Shown here one piece after another: positions 10,782-19,639 of a DNA stretch of 64,000 nt. The position numbers and the translations under genes are program-made. This DNA is from Rhizobium oryziradicis. GTDB lineage: Bacteria > Pseudomonadota > Alphaproteobacteria > Rhizobiales > Rhizobiaceae. How positions within the stretch are numbered: the first letter of the stretch is position 1; each line of letters opens with the position of its first letter. Location of the stretch: NCBI RefSeq assembly GCF_001939045.1, contig NZ_MKIM01000027.1, positions 62,001 through 126,000 on the forward strand, read 5' to 3'. Under the pieces are notes generated by a model. That model was not told where the DNA came from and searched no databases. It saw nothing but the letters and a program-made list of their open reading frames with translations.

Positions 10782-12641
10782 TCAGCCAGCTTTATCAAGC
10801 GCCTCCAGCTCATCAATCAGGCCTTCAATCATCGAAAGCCCCTTGGACCAGAAAGCCGGATCGGTGGCATCCAGCCCGAAGGGAGCCAGCAGCTCCGAGT
10901 GATGCTTGGTGCCGCCAGCCTTCAGCAGTTCGAAATATTTCTGCTGAAAGCCGGAATCGGCGTTCTGATAGACAGCATAGAGCGAATTGACGAGGCAATC
11001 ACCAAAGGCATAGGCATAGACATAGAAGGGCGAATGGATGAAGTGGGGAATATAGGCCCACCATGTTTCATAGCCTTCCGACACTTTAATGGCCGGTCCC
11101 AGGCTCTCGCCCTGAACCGATAGCCACAGCTCGCCGATTTTTTCCGCCGTCAGCTCACCCTCTTTACGGGCGGTGTGCAGCTTGCGTTCAAAATCATAAA
11201 AGGCAATCTGCCGCACCACGGTGTTGATCATGTCTTCCACCTTCTGCGCCAGCATGGCTTTGCGCTCGCGCGTATCACTGGTCTTGTCCAGCAGGGCGCG
11301 GAAGGTCAGCATTTCGCCAAAGACGGATGCCGTTTCAGCCAGGGTCAGCGGTGTCTGGCACATCAAGGCACCCTGGTCGCCGGCCAGCACCTGATGCACG
11401 CCATGGCCCAACTCATGGGCCAGTGTCATCACATCACGCGGACGGCCCAGGTAATTGACCAGAACGTAAGGGTGAGCGGATGGCACGGTGGGGTGGGCAA
11501 AGGCCCCCGGAGCCTTGCCCGGACGGGCAGGGGCATCAATCCAGCCGCCCTCAAAGAAGCGGGCGGCAATCTCGGCCATCTCGGGGGCAAAATTGCCGTA
11601 AGCTGACAGAACCGTGTCTTTTGCCTCATCCCAGCGGATCAACCGATCCGAGCTTTCGGGCAGTGGCGCATTGCGATCCCAGAAATTCATGGTCTCCATG
11701 CCCAGCCACTTGGCCTTCATGGCATAGTAACGATGCGACAGGCGCGGATAGGCATCCTTGACGGCAGCGGCCAGCGCGTCCACCACCGGGCGCTCCACCC
11801 GGTTGGACAGGTGGCGGCTATCGGCAATATCGTCAAAGCCGCGCCAGCGGTCAGAAATTTCCTTGTCTTTGGCCAGCGTGTTGGTGACCAGCACAAAAAT
11901 GCGGATATTGTCGCGGAAGGTTTTGGAGAGTGCCTCCGCCGCCTTCTGACGGGTGGCAGGATTGGCATCCTGCAACATGTTCAAGGTTGGCTCCAGCGTT
12001 TGGCTGACACCATCGACGTCAAACTTCAGACTGGCCAGTGTTTCATCAAACAAGCGGTTAAACGCGCTGGCTCCGGTCTGGGATTTTTCCAAAAACAGCT
12101 GTTCGATCTTGTCATCCAGCTGATGCGGCTTGTCTTTGCGCAGATCCACCAGCCAGGGCTTGTAATGGGCAGTCGCCGGGTCGCGGGCAATGGCGGCATC
12201 AATCACCGCGTCGTCCAGGCGGTTCAGCTCCAGCGTGAAAAACAGAAGGTGCGCGGCCAGATCGGTGATTTTGGCCTGCACATCGCCAAAAAATTTGCCG
12301 CTGGCCGGATTGGTCATGTCTTTATAGTAATAGAGACCAGCGTAAGAGCCGATTTTGCCCAGCAAATCTTCCAAAGCTTCAAAGTCGCTCAAGGCACCGC
12401 CAAGGCCCTGTTCGCCCTCATTGTGTGCGGCTTTTTCCAACCGGCCTTTCCATTTTGTCTCAAACGCAAGGCTCATTTCCTGCGCCTTGGCCAGATCGGC
12501 CTTGAATTCTGCAGAGTCTGTGCCGGGATAAAGATCGTCCAGCCGCCATACAGGAAGCGTGCCAAGGTCTGTGTGCGAGGAGGGGGAGGCGGATGTTTCC
12601 GATACAGAATGGCAAGACTTGTTAACGGCAGTGAAACGCAT
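10782..12641 (-). CDS. pepF: Oligoendopeptidase F, M3 zinc metallopeptidase
   Basis: 619 residues, near the usual 600-620. The zinc site is HELGHG (in MTLAHELGHGVHQVL) with the third ligand Glu about 25 residues later in LAETASVFGEM. The helical N-terminal half matches the M3B family. It is a cytosolic enzyme that trims short peptides. Start at ATG 12641 is preferred because AAAGGA lies upstream; the frame extends to 12677. It heads an apparent operon with pabB, a link without obvious metabolic logic. The first 30 residues are Ser/Thr/His-rich and may be poorly structured. Confidence 0.93.
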   Translation of the reverse strand: MRFTAVNKSCHSVSETSASPSSHTDLGTLPVWRLDDLYPGTDSAEFKADLAKAQEMSLAFETKWKGRLEKAAHNEGEQGLGGALSDFEALEDLLGKIGSYAGLYYYKDMTNPASGKFFGDVQAKITDLAAHLLFFTLELNRLDDAVIDAAIARDPATAHYKPWLVDLRKDKPHQLDDKIEQLFLEKSQTGASAFNRLFDETLASLKFDVDGVSQTLEPTLNMLQDANPATRQKAAEALSKTFRDNIRIFVLVTNTLAKDKEISDRWRGFDDIADSRHLSNRVERPVVDALAAAVKDAYPRLSHRYYAMKAKWLGMETMNFWDRNAPLPESSDRLIRWDEAKDTVLSAYGNFAPEMAEIAARFFEGGWIDAPARPGKAPGAFAHPTVPSAHPYVLVNYLGRPRDVMTLAHELGHGVHQVLAGDQGALMCQTPLTLAETASVFGEMLTFRALLDKTSDTRERKAMLAQKVEDMINTVVRQIAFYDFERKLHTARKEGELTAEKIGELWLSVQGESLGPAIKVSEGYETWWAYIPHFIHSPFYVYAYAFGDCLVNSLYAVYQNADSGFQQKYFELLKAGGTKHHSELLAPFGLDATDPAFWSKGLSMIEGLIDELEALDKAG

Positions 12642-13202
12642 GATGAAGTCCTTTTTCCCGGAGCGATCTCTCTGCAAGAGTGATGAAAGCCGCTTCCAAT
12701 CTTAACAATGCTTGGTTTTGTCATAGCACGGGTGAGGCTTTGAGCAACACCGGCAGTCTCGCCAATCATCGTGTCATAGGCGTGGAGATGATTGAAAAGG
12801 CCTGACAATGCGCAATTGCCACCACGCCAAGACCCACCACGCAAAGACATAATGTGCTGTGCCGATGTTTGACATATCCACATGGTTGATTTTGTGTCGC
12901 TGTGCCAGAAATGGTCTTTTCTGTGGCTATTGCAATTTTTTTTGGCCAAACTGTATCGAAGCGGGTAATTTGATGGCCTATAGATAAAATCCTAACAAAA
13001 GTTCCAACCTGTTTTTCAAGACTCTGTGACATTTTCCGATACAGAGGGCTGATATACACTTGCTGCGTGTCGCATTCGCAGCAGATGGCTCTGCTCGCAT
13101 TGAAGATGACGATAATGTCCGTCGTCTTATTGTTTCCGGATCACACATGTGGTCGATGTTTTAACCGGCGCCAGACGCCACAATGAACCCGGGGAGCTTA
13201 AA
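12642..13202. other. Divergent intergenic region, no gene recognised
   Basis: 561 bases between divergent pepF and the response-regulator gene. I see no convincing reading frame on either strand. Base composition becomes AT-rich near 12930-13060. There is a short inverted repeat (CTCTGT near 13022, ACAGAG near 13039). Both neighbouring promoters must lie here. Confidence 0.6.
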
Positions 13203-14750
13203 TTGACCGCTCATATTCTCGTTGTCGATGACGATCCAGTTCAACGTCGTCTTTTGAAGGCTGCTGTGGAAAGTCAGGGGCATGTGGCCCATCTGGCTGA
13301 AGATGGCGAGGCAGGCTTGGAATATTTCCGCCTGCATCGTTCGGAAATTTCTGTTGTGCTTCTCGATTTGATGATGCCGGGCCTGTCTGGTCTTGATTTT
13401 CTGATTGCCGTGGGCGGTCAGGAAGTGGATGTGCCGGTGATTGTGCAGACCGGGCAGGGCGGTATTGATACGGTGGTGCAGGCTATGCGGGCTGGCGCAT
13501 TTGACTTTGTGGTCAAGCCGGTGACGCCAGAGCGGATTGTCGCCGCCGTTGCCAATGCACTCAAGGTCGATCAACGGGATTCGAAAGTGCGCCCGGCGCG
13601 TCGTTCGCGCTCCGGTGCCGTGCAGTTCAGCGATATTATTTCGGCAAGCCCTGCCATGACCCGCGTGGTTGATCTGTCGCGCCGTGCGGCGCAGTCCACC
13701 ATTCCCGTCGTGCTGGAAGGTGAATCAGGCGTTGGCAAGGAAATGGTCGCACGCGCCATTCAAGCCGCATCCGATCGCAGCAGCCGTCCATTTGTGACCG
13801 TCAATTGCGGTGCCATTCCGGCCAATATGGTCGAGAGCGTGCTGTTTGGCCACGAGAAGGGGGCTTTCCCGGGGGCCACAGAGCGGCATATCGGCAAATT
13901 CATCGAGGCCGATGGCGGCACGCTGTTTTTGGATGAGATCGGCGAATTGCCGCTGGATGCGCAGGTCAAGCTGCTGCGTGCCGTCCAGGATGGCGAAATT
14001 GAAGTGATGGGCGCTGCTCGCCCGCAAAAGGTCAATGTGCGGCTGATCTCGGCGACCAACAAGGATTTGATTGCCGAGGTGAAGGCTGCGCGCTTCCGTG
14101 AAGACCTTTATTATCGCCTCAACGTGTTCCCCATCACCATTCCAGCCCTTCGCCGGCGCAAGGAAGATGTGCCATTCCTGGCGCGCGCCTTTGTCGAACG
14201 CTTCTCAATGGAGCAGCGTCTGCCCAGACCGCTGACCCTGACCGCCGGTGCTTTGGCGCTTTTGACGGCGTTTGACTGGCCCGGCAATATTCGCCAGCTG
14301 GAAAATGCCATCTACCGGGCGATCATTCTGGCCGAAGGCGTTGAGCTGACAGAAAATGACTTCCCGCAGATTTTGGCGCAAATTCCCGGTGGTTTGTCGC
14401 AGGATCGGTTCTGGTCGGGTGTTTCCGGTCTCTCCGATAGCTTGGCGGAGGCCCATGCGGCACAACGCCACACCGATCGGCCTGAACTGGCCTTCATTGA
14501 TCGCCTGCCCGCCCCTCGGGTTGATGATCGGGGCGCAGTTGCCGACAACGTCATCGTCAGTGTTGATGATAGCGGTGATGTTCGTCGTCTGGCCGAAATT
14601 GAAGAAGAGCTGATCCGGTTTGCCTTGAAATTCTACCGGGGACAAATGAGCCAGGTGGCGCGCAAACTGGGGATTGGCCGCTCAACACTCTATCGCAAAT
14701 TGAAGGATTACGGGATTGATCCTGATGATCCACAGAAAAATGCAGCCTGA
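13203..14750 (+). CDS. NtrC-family response regulator with variant GAFPGA loop
   Basis: 515 residues. The receiver domain has acidic pair VVDDDP, phospho-Asp 55 in LLDLMMPG and Lys near 105 in VVKPVTPE. The AAA+ domain has Walker A GESGVGKE, Walker B GTLFLDEIGELP, and the sigma54-contact loop reading KGAFPGATE instead of GAFTGA. The C-terminal Fis-type helix-turn-helix is MSQVARKLGIGRSTLYRKL. The TTG at 13203 has GGGGAG six bases upstream and starts exactly at the receiver domain; an upstream GTG at 13149 is less likely. No histidine kinase is adjacent. Loss of the GAFTGA threonine would, in studied homologues, weaken sigma54 activation, so it may act differently. Confidence 0.9.
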   Translation: MTAHILVVDDDPVQRRLLKAAVESQGHVAHLAEDGEAGLEYFRLHRSEISVVLLDLMMPGLSGLDFLIAVGGQEVDVPVIVQTGQGGIDTVVQAMRAGAFDFVVKPVTPERIVAAVANALKVDQRDSKVRPARRSRSGAVQFSDIISASPAMTRVVDLSRRAAQSTIPVVLEGESGVGKEMVARAIQAASDRSSRPFVTVNCGAIPANMVESVLFGHEKGAFPGATERHIGKFIEADGGTLFLDEIGELPLDAQVKLLRAVQDGEIEVMGAARPQKVNVRLISATNKDLIAEVKAARFREDLYYRLNVFPITIPALRRRKEDVPFLARAFVERFSMEQRLPRPLTLTAGALALLTAFDWPGNIRQLENAIYRAIILAEGVELTENDFPQILAQIPGGLSQDRFWSGVSGLSDSLAEAHAAQRHTDRPELAFIDRLPAPRVDDRGAVADNVIVSVDDSGDVRRLAEIEEELIRFALKFYRGQMSQVARKLGIGRSTLYRKLKDYGIDPDDPQKNAA

Positions 14751-14763
14751 TTTTTAAGGCGAG

Positions 14764-14800
14764 GGGCGTGTTTCAGATATGAAGCGCGCCCTTTTGTTTT
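14764..14800 (+). terminator. Terminator after the response-regulator gene
   Basis: An 11-pair stem with wobble pairs (GGGCGTGTTTC / GAAGCGCGCCC) is followed by TTTTGTTTT, 14 bases past the stop codon. Confidence 0.8.
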
Positions 14801-15118
14801 GAGGGATGCGTTCAGCATTCTGATATGCTATAGCAACCAACGCCAAATATGGTGCGCGAAGGGGCTTTTTATACGATAAGCACTTTTGCGAGAATTTCTG
14901 CTGTGATGACAAATCCTATTCGGTGCTGATATAGCAAGATTCGCTAATCTGTTAACCCCCGGGTAAGGATGATTGATTACTGCTTGTCAATGACTTGTTA
15001 TGAATTGGTTCACCATATATGAATCAATTTCGTCGGTGTGGTTTTTTTGCCATGTAACCACCGCATTTCACAGTCATGTGATGGCGTATTCAATGTAGGC
15101 TTCTGACGGGGACGGATT
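14801..15118. other. Intergenic region, promoter side of the DUF882 gene
   Basis: About 320 bases, AT-rich around 14870-15050, with no frame I can support. It should hold the promoter of the following exported protein; I cannot pick out a confident -35/-10 pair. Confidence 0.5.
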
Positions 15119-17047
15119 TTGCAGATATCTGGTGTATTTGTATCGCCCAACGGGCAAGGCGGGCGGCTAAGTCGCTTGGCTGTGCTATGGGCCAGTATGT
15201 CCAGATCTGCTCTGATGGCATGCGTTCTCGTGGTTATGGCCATGTCGGGCCTTTTCGCCAGCGCCCAGACGGCGGCTGCCGAAACCCGCTCCTTGAAGAT
15301 CTATTTTGTCCACACGGGCGAAAAGCAGGACATCATCTTCAAGCGCAATGGCCGCTATGATCCCAAGGGTTTGCAGGCGCTGAACACGATCTTGCGGGAT
15401 TGGCGTCGCAACGAAGCCACCAAGATGGACCCCCGCCTGTTCGACCTCGTGTGGTCGGTTTACAAACAGTCCCGGTCCAGCGGTTATATTTACGTTGTCT
15501 CGGGTTATCGCTCGCCCGCCACCAATGCCATGTTGCGCTCACGCTCACGCGGCGTTGCCAAGGAAAGCCAGCATATGCATGGCACGGCGATGGACTTTTT
15601 CATTCCCGGAACACCTTTGAAAACGCTACGCGATATTGGCCTGAAAATGCAGGCGGGTGGCGTTGGCTATTATCCCAATTCCGGCTCACCTTTCGTGCAT
15701 ATGGATGTTGCGGGGGTTCGCTCCTGGCCGCGTTTGCCGCGTGATGAGCTGGTCCGACTGTTCCCGGATGGGAAAACCCTTCACATTCCCGCCGATGGAA
15801 GACCCTTGCCGGGGTATCAGGTGGCGATGGAAGAATATAAGCGACGATTGGGGTCTCAACAGATCCTGATGGCGGATAGCAGTTCGTCCTCCCATCGAAA
15901 ATCGAAGAATCTTTTTGCCATGCTGTTTGGCGGCGGTGATGAGGATGAGGGCGACGAGGATGTCGCGCCAGCAAAGGCAACGGCACCACCACCTGTTGCG
16001 CGTCAGCAGCAGCAGGAGTTGACCAACCCGTCGCCTGTGGTGGTTGCATCCGCCGCACCTGCGCCGCCCATGCCTGATATTTCAGCGCCGGTTCCTTTGA
16101 GCCGACCAACCTCGACGCAGGGCAATGATAGTCTCGCCGTTGCGCTTTATTCGCCTGGCGGGCGCAATGCGGCGGAAGACGCGCTGCAAAAAGTTGCCAG
16201 CAATCAGCCGACATCCATTCCGTTTGGCAAGGCGCAGCCCGATGCTGGCGACGGCTATCAGGATCTGTCCGAGTATAAGATTCCCGTGCCTACCATGCTG
16301 GATACGCGTGGCATGAAGGGTGATGCAGAAAATGTGATGACGGCGTCGCTGGCACCAGGATCGCTGCCACCTGTTGAGGATGGCGTGATGCGCATCCCCG
16401 TGCCGGCTGGCCGACCAGCTTTGGCCGACGCCATTGCCGCTACCATGCCGCAGCAAGATGTGGCATCTGCCAATGCGCAGCATGAACCTGCGACCGTGGA
16501 AGAAGCCATGCTGTCGCCTGCTGCGGCCAAGGCTCTGGAAATGAGTGAGGCCGCATCCAATAAGGTTGCGACAGTAACGCCGCTTGATCGTCCGTCAGAA
16601 AACACAGCTGCACAGGTTGCGGCGGTGCCGGAACCACGGCCTTATATTGTTGCACCAGCTGCTTCAACGCCAAAACAGGAACTCGCCTCGCTTGAACCTG
16701 TGTCACCTTCGACAAAGCGCCGTAGCGGCGAGTTTGGTGACGTGTTTGATCAGCCAAAAGCGGCGGCTCAGGCCATTGAAGCCAGCGTACCGGTCAAGGG
16801 TGCGCGTCCGGGACCAAGCGAAGCGGAAGTGGCGACGCGTGGTATGTCGGGTGGCAAGGTCCTAACGCGCGCCATGCTGTCGCAATGGGCCATGGCCAAG
16901 AACCATATCGAAGCACCCTCTGCTGTGAGCCGCGGTGGACGTGTGGTGATCGACCCACCAGCATCGGCATCTGCGCAAGCTTTGCCGGTTGGGTTCTCGG
17001 ATAAGGCTCCGCGTATCGATCCGGCCCGCTTTGGCGCTATTCGCTAA
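15119..17047 (+). CDS. DUF882 / M15A-type peptidoglycan peptidase with long disordered tail
   Basis: Up to 642 residues. A hydrophobic export segment (SALMACVLVVMAMSGLF) ends near ASAQTAAAE. The domain that follows (about residues 57-230) matches the YcbK/DUF882 family: VVSGYRSPATNAML, QHMHGTAMDFFIPG and SPFVHMDVAGVRSWPRL supply the His/Asp/His zinc ligands of an M15-like endopeptidase. The remaining 400 residues are low-complexity, rich in Ala, Pro, Ser and Gln, with no domain I recognise. It is expected in the periplasm acting on murein. The start is uncertain: TTG at 15119 gives a long leader; ATG at 15197 gives a classical signal peptide and may be correct. Confidence 0.85.
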   Translation: MQISGVFVSPNGQGGRLSRLAVLWASMSRSALMACVLVVMAMSGLFASAQTAAAETRSLKIYFVHTGEKQDIIFKRNGRYDPKGLQALNTILRDWRRNEATKMDPRLFDLVWSVYKQSRSSGYIYVVSGYRSPATNAMLRSRSRGVAKESQHMHGTAMDFFIPGTPLKTLRDIGLKMQAGGVGYYPNSGSPFVHMDVAGVRSWPRLPRDELVRLFPDGKTLHIPADGRPLPGYQVAMEEYKRRLGSQQILMADSSSSSHRKSKNLFAMLFGGGDEDEGDEDVAPAKATAPPPVARQQQQELTNPSPVVVASAAPAPPMPDISAPVPLSRPTSTQGNDSLAVALYSPGGRNAAEDALQKVASNQPTSIPFGKAQPDAGDGYQDLSEYKIPVPTMLDTRGMKGDAENVMTASLAPGSLPPVEDGVMRIPVPAGRPALADAIAATMPQQDVASANAQHEPATVEEAMLSPAAAKALEMSEAASNKVATVTPLDRPSENTAAQVAAVPEPRPYIVAPAASTPKQELASLEPVSPSTKRRSGEFGDVFDQPKAAAQAIEASVPVKGARPGPSEAEVATRGMSGGKVLTRAMLSQWAMAKNHIEAPSAVSRGGRVVIDPPASASAQALPVGFSDKAPRIDPARFGAIR

Positions 17048-17074
17048 CGTTTAAATTTGCTGATGACATCGTGA

Positions 17075-17113
17075 GGGTCGTCGGGTTCACATTGAACTCG
17101 ACGACCTTTTGTT
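17075..17113 (+). terminator. Terminator after the DUF882 gene
   Basis: A long stem (GGTCGTCG...CGACGACC, with inner GTTC/GAAC pairing) is followed by TTTTGTT, 27 bases past the stop codon. Confidence 0.85.
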
Positions 17114-17169
17114 ATTTGTCTGCCATTTTGATAGATTGCATCTACGTTGCTGTGTGTTCTGCACCACGT

Positions 17170-17193
17170 TCGATTTAAGGAATTATGCAGTAG
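17170..17193. repeat. Half copy of the ATGCAG mosaic repeat
   Basis: The sequence CGATTTAAGGAATTATGCAG is the right arm of the palindrome seen complete at 18821-18868 and 22207-22246. The matching left arm is not recognisable here. Confidence 0.6.
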
Positions 17194-17253
17194 GTTCTCG
17201 CTTTTCACGTCGATGCTGTCGAAATAGAGCAGCCATTCTTCGTCTGATGCACA

Positions 17254-17281
17254 TAAAAAAACCCGCGATGGACGCGGGTCT
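17254..17281 (-). terminator. Terminator after gapR
   Basis: On the minus strand a seven-bp stem ACCCGCG / CGCGGGT is followed by seven T. It starts about 45 bases past the gapR stop codon. Confidence 0.85.
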
Positions 17282-17324
17282 TTCATATTTGTCGCGTGGG
17301 CGCAAAGGGTGTCCTTTGAAAACC

Positions 17325-17588
17325 TCAGCCTTCTGGTGGGTTTTCAATCATGCCGAGGGCGTGGAGGTAAGTGTCGAGGATCAGGTCTTCTTCCATGCGT
17401 TCCTGATCGTCCTTCTTGCGCAGCGCAATAACTTTTTTCAGGATCTTGGTGTCGAAACCTGTGCCCTTTGCCTCGCCGTAGACATCCTTGATGTCGTCGG
17501 CAATTGTTTTCTTTTCTTCTTCGAGCCGTTCAATGCGCTCAACAAAAGCGCGAAGTTGGTCACGGGCGACGCCATGCGCATCAGACAT
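17325..17588 (-). CDS. gapR: GapR-family nucleoid-associated protein (DUF2312/UPF0335)
   Basis: 87 residues, nearly all helical and highly charged. The patterns [41 protein letters not shown] and [14 protein letters not shown] match the alphaproteobacterial UPF0335/GapR family. In Caulobacter GapR binds AT-rich, overtwisted DNA ahead of polymerases and supports replication with topoisomerases. The gene is transcribed alone toward its own terminator, 83 bases after DUF1244. The symbol rests on sequence pattern only. Confidence 0.88.
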   Translation of the reverse strand: MSDAHGVARDQLRAFVERIERLEEEKKTIADDIKDVYGEAKGTGFDTKILKKVIALRKKDDQERMEEDLILDTYLHALGMIENPPEG

Positions 17589-17671
17589 CGGGATCTCCTA
17601 ACTGGGAATTTCATGTGGTGGTGACGTGCCGCGAACGCGGCGTCACGTCAAGCTTTTTTGGAGCGAAAGCG

Positions 17672-17977
17672 CTATTCTTCTTTTTCCAGGCGCTCAAAAT
17701 CATCTTGTTCGCGTTGGCTTGTTTCCTTTTGATAGCGCTTTTTCCACATCTCATAGGGCATGCCGTAGATGTAGCGGCGGGCTTCGTCGCGTGTCATCTC
17801 CAGCTCCCGTTGGTCGGCGGCGTCCTGGTACCAGTTGGACAGGCAGTTGCGGCAAAAGCCCGCGAGATTCATCAGATCGATGTTTTGCACGTCGCTGCGC
17901 TGCCGCAAATGGGCCACCAGTTGCCGGAAGGCTGCGGCCTCAATTTCTATCTGCTGTTGAGTGGTCAACTCGGTCAT
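17672..17977 (-). CDS. DUF1244 small protein
   Basis: 101 residues. The segment AAAFRQLVAHLRQRSDVQNI is followed by LMNLAGFCRNCLSNWYQDAA and then RDEARRYIYGMPYEMWKK, the pattern of the DUF1244 family known from proteobacteria. Two Cys in FCRNC are conserved in what I recall of the family. The tail is very acidic/charged. Function is unknown. It starts at ATG 17977, 16 bases after the stop of the amidohydrolase gene, so the two are probably co-transcribed. Confidence 0.85.
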   Translation of the reverse strand: MTELTTQQQIEIEAAAFRQLVAHLRQRSDVQNIDLMNLAGFCRNCLSNWYQDAADQRELEMTRDEARRYIYGMPYEMWKKRYQKETSQREQDDFERLEKEE

Positions 17978-17993
17978 GGCAAACACTCTCCTG

Positions 17994-18788
17994 TTAGCTG
18001 GTGTAAGGGCCGGTGCGTGACGGAAATTGCTTGTAGCGGTGCAGATCAGGATCGGCATTCATTGTGGCAAATATCGGTTCAAGTCGATCCGCCCAAGCTG
18101 TCACCCCTGCGCTATCACCAATCAAATCCTGCCGCACCTCGAGCAGCGCGTGTGGAATCCCAGCGCGCATGCAATGATGATACATTGTATCATTCCTGAG
18201 TGCGCCATCGTAGGGCTGATTATCGCCCACCAGAATATCGCCGGGTGCCCGCAGCAAATCAATCAACGGCGTTACCGCGCGGTGGTCGGTATCCCACAGC
18301 ACGGCCGCATGCCAGGGGCGCGGAACGCCTTTCCAGGCGTGCGTATAGGAATGAAGCGACAGCACAAGCGGTGCCATGCCACTCGCCTTGGCAACGGAGG
18401 CAATCATTTGGTCAACGGCACGATGATAGGGGCGATGATAGGTCTCGATCCGATGCAGCCATTCCTCCTCGCTGATCGGGTGATTGCCGGGAATGATTGC
18501 CCCGTCCGAGATTTTCATGATCAACGTGGGATCATCCTCGCCGCGATTGGGATCAATCAGCAGGCGCGAAAAGCATGACATAACGGCGGGAACCCCAAGG
18601 CGGGCGGCAAGCTGGCGTGTCAGGGCTTCGACGCCGATATCATAGGCAATATGGCGCTCAAACGCGCTTTGCGGCAGGCCTAAAGAGCCGTAGGCCGGTG
18701 GCAGACAGTTCATTGCGTGATCAGCCAGCAGCACCAGCCCCTTTTTTTCATCGCCGGGAATGTCTTCGAAGATTTTAAAATCGCTCAT
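17994..18788 (-). CDS. N-formylglutamate amidohydrolase family protein
   Basis: 264 residues. Family blocks are LLADHAMNCLPPAYGSLG near the N-terminus, AYDIGVEAL, SRLLIDPNRGEDDPTLI, VLSLHSYTHAW, WDTDHRA and GDNQPYDG, all typical of the HutG-like N-formylglutamate deformylase superfamily. True HutG would release formate and glutamate at the end of histidine breakdown. No hut genes are near, so this may be a paralogue acting on another N-acyl amino acid. The ATG at 18788 is used; a GTG at 18797 is also in frame. Likely operon with DUF1244. Confidence 0.88.
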   Translation of the reverse strand: MSDFKIFEDIPGDEKKGLVLLADHAMNCLPPAYGSLGLPQSAFERHIAYDIGVEALTRQLAARLGVPAVMSCFSRLLIDPNRGEDDPTLIMKISDGAIIPGNHPISEEEWLHRIETYHRPYHRAVDQMIASVAKASGMAPLVLSLHSYTHAWKGVPRPWHAAVLWDTDHRAVTPLIDLLRAPGDILVGDNQPYDGALRNDTMYHHCMRAGIPHALLEVRQDLIGDSAGVTAWADRLEPIFATMNADPDLHRYKQFPSRTGPYTS

Positions 18789-18818
18789 GATATCCACGTT
18801 TGTGTGATTCTGGAGTGC

Positions 18819-18926
18819 TACTGCATAATTCCTTAAATCGGAATCGGTTTAAGGAGAAAATTATGCAGCAGATTAAAAGCATTACAGCATCCTTTGTGCG
18901 CCATATATGGCGCACGGTGCTGTATG
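18819..18926. repeat. Two-hairpin mosaic repeat, full copy
   Basis: The first palindrome runs from CTGCAT (18821) to ATGCAG (18868) with CCTTAAATCGG / TCGGTTTAAGG inside. The second runs from TACAGCA (18883) to TGCTGTA (18924) around a perfect 20-base palindrome, 18896-18915. The order is the reverse complement of the copy at 63563-63671. It sits in the 311-base gap between the divergent amidohydrolase and DUF1036 genes; the rest of that gap (18927-19099) is AT-rich with nothing I recognise. Confidence 0.8.
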
Positions 18927-19099
18927 TAAGTTTACTTCGCGCAGCTTGCGGGTTAAACTGCTATTTCTCTGAAATTCATAGCGTTTTTGCGTCTATTTTC
19001 AAAATAAGTTCAATCATGTGGAAAACGACAATCGAAGCCACCATTCAGCCAAACTGTGGGTGAATGTTTGTGTCAAAAATATAATCGATTAGAGTTGCG

Positions 19100-19639
19100 T
19101 TGACTTTCTTGATCCATCGTCGCAAGAAAGCACCACAGAAAAATGGAGTTCCGTCGGAAGCCGTGCCTCATTCCAACACACACTCTTCCGTTACAGGCCC
19201 CGGGCGTTTTGCACGCCTCTGCCTGTTCCTGAGCATTCTTGCCGCCCCTTTCGCAATCGCGGCCCCGGCCCACGCGGATTTCCGCGTGTGCAATGGCAGT
19301 CAAAACCTCGTTGGGGTGGCCATTGGCTATCGTAATACGGATGGCTGGGTCAGTGAAGGCTGGTGGCAGGTTCCTGCTTCCACATGTGCAACCCTGATCG
19401 AGGGTGAGCTTAAATCCCGCTATTATTACCTTTACGCAGAAGATGCCGCACGCGGCGGGCGCTGGGCGGGCAATGTCAACATGTGCGTTGCTGAAAACGA
19501 GTTCAAAATTGTTGGTGTGCAGGACTGCTTCAAACGCGGTTATCAACAAATGGGTTTCAAAGAATATGACACGGGCCGCCAGGGAAGCTGGATGGTCCAA
19601 TTGTCGGATACACCAGGCACGCAGGAAGGCCAGAAGTGA
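19100..19639 (+). CDS. DUF1036 exported protein coupled to pyruvate kinase
   Basis: Up to 179 residues. A hydrophobic export segment (FARLCLFLSILAAPFAIAAP) ends at AHADFRVCN. The mature domain shows NLVGVAIGYR, WVSEGWWQVPASTC, RYYYLYAEDAARGGRW and an even number of Cys, fitting the DUF1036 family, a small secreted beta-rich domain of unknown role. The start is unclear: TTG 19100 gives a 44-residue leader before the hydrophobic core, and a later GTG near 19163 is possible. Its TGA overlaps the pyruvate kinase ATG (TGATG), so translation of the two genes is likely coupled. Confidence 0.8.
   Translation: MTFLIHRRKKAPQKNGVPSEAVPHSNTHSSVTGPGRFARLCLFLSILAAPFAIAAPAHADFRVCNGSQNLVGVAIGYRNTDGWVSEGWWQVPASTCATLIEGELKSRYYYLYAEDAARGGRWAGNVNMCVAENEFKIVGVQDCFKRGYQQMGFKEYDTGRQGSWMVQLSDTPGTQEGQK

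Noticed and set aside
12642..13202. Hidden gene or RNA in the pepF upstream gap
   Set aside because: Frames on both strands lack ribosome sites and family features; only a weak inverted repeat is visible.
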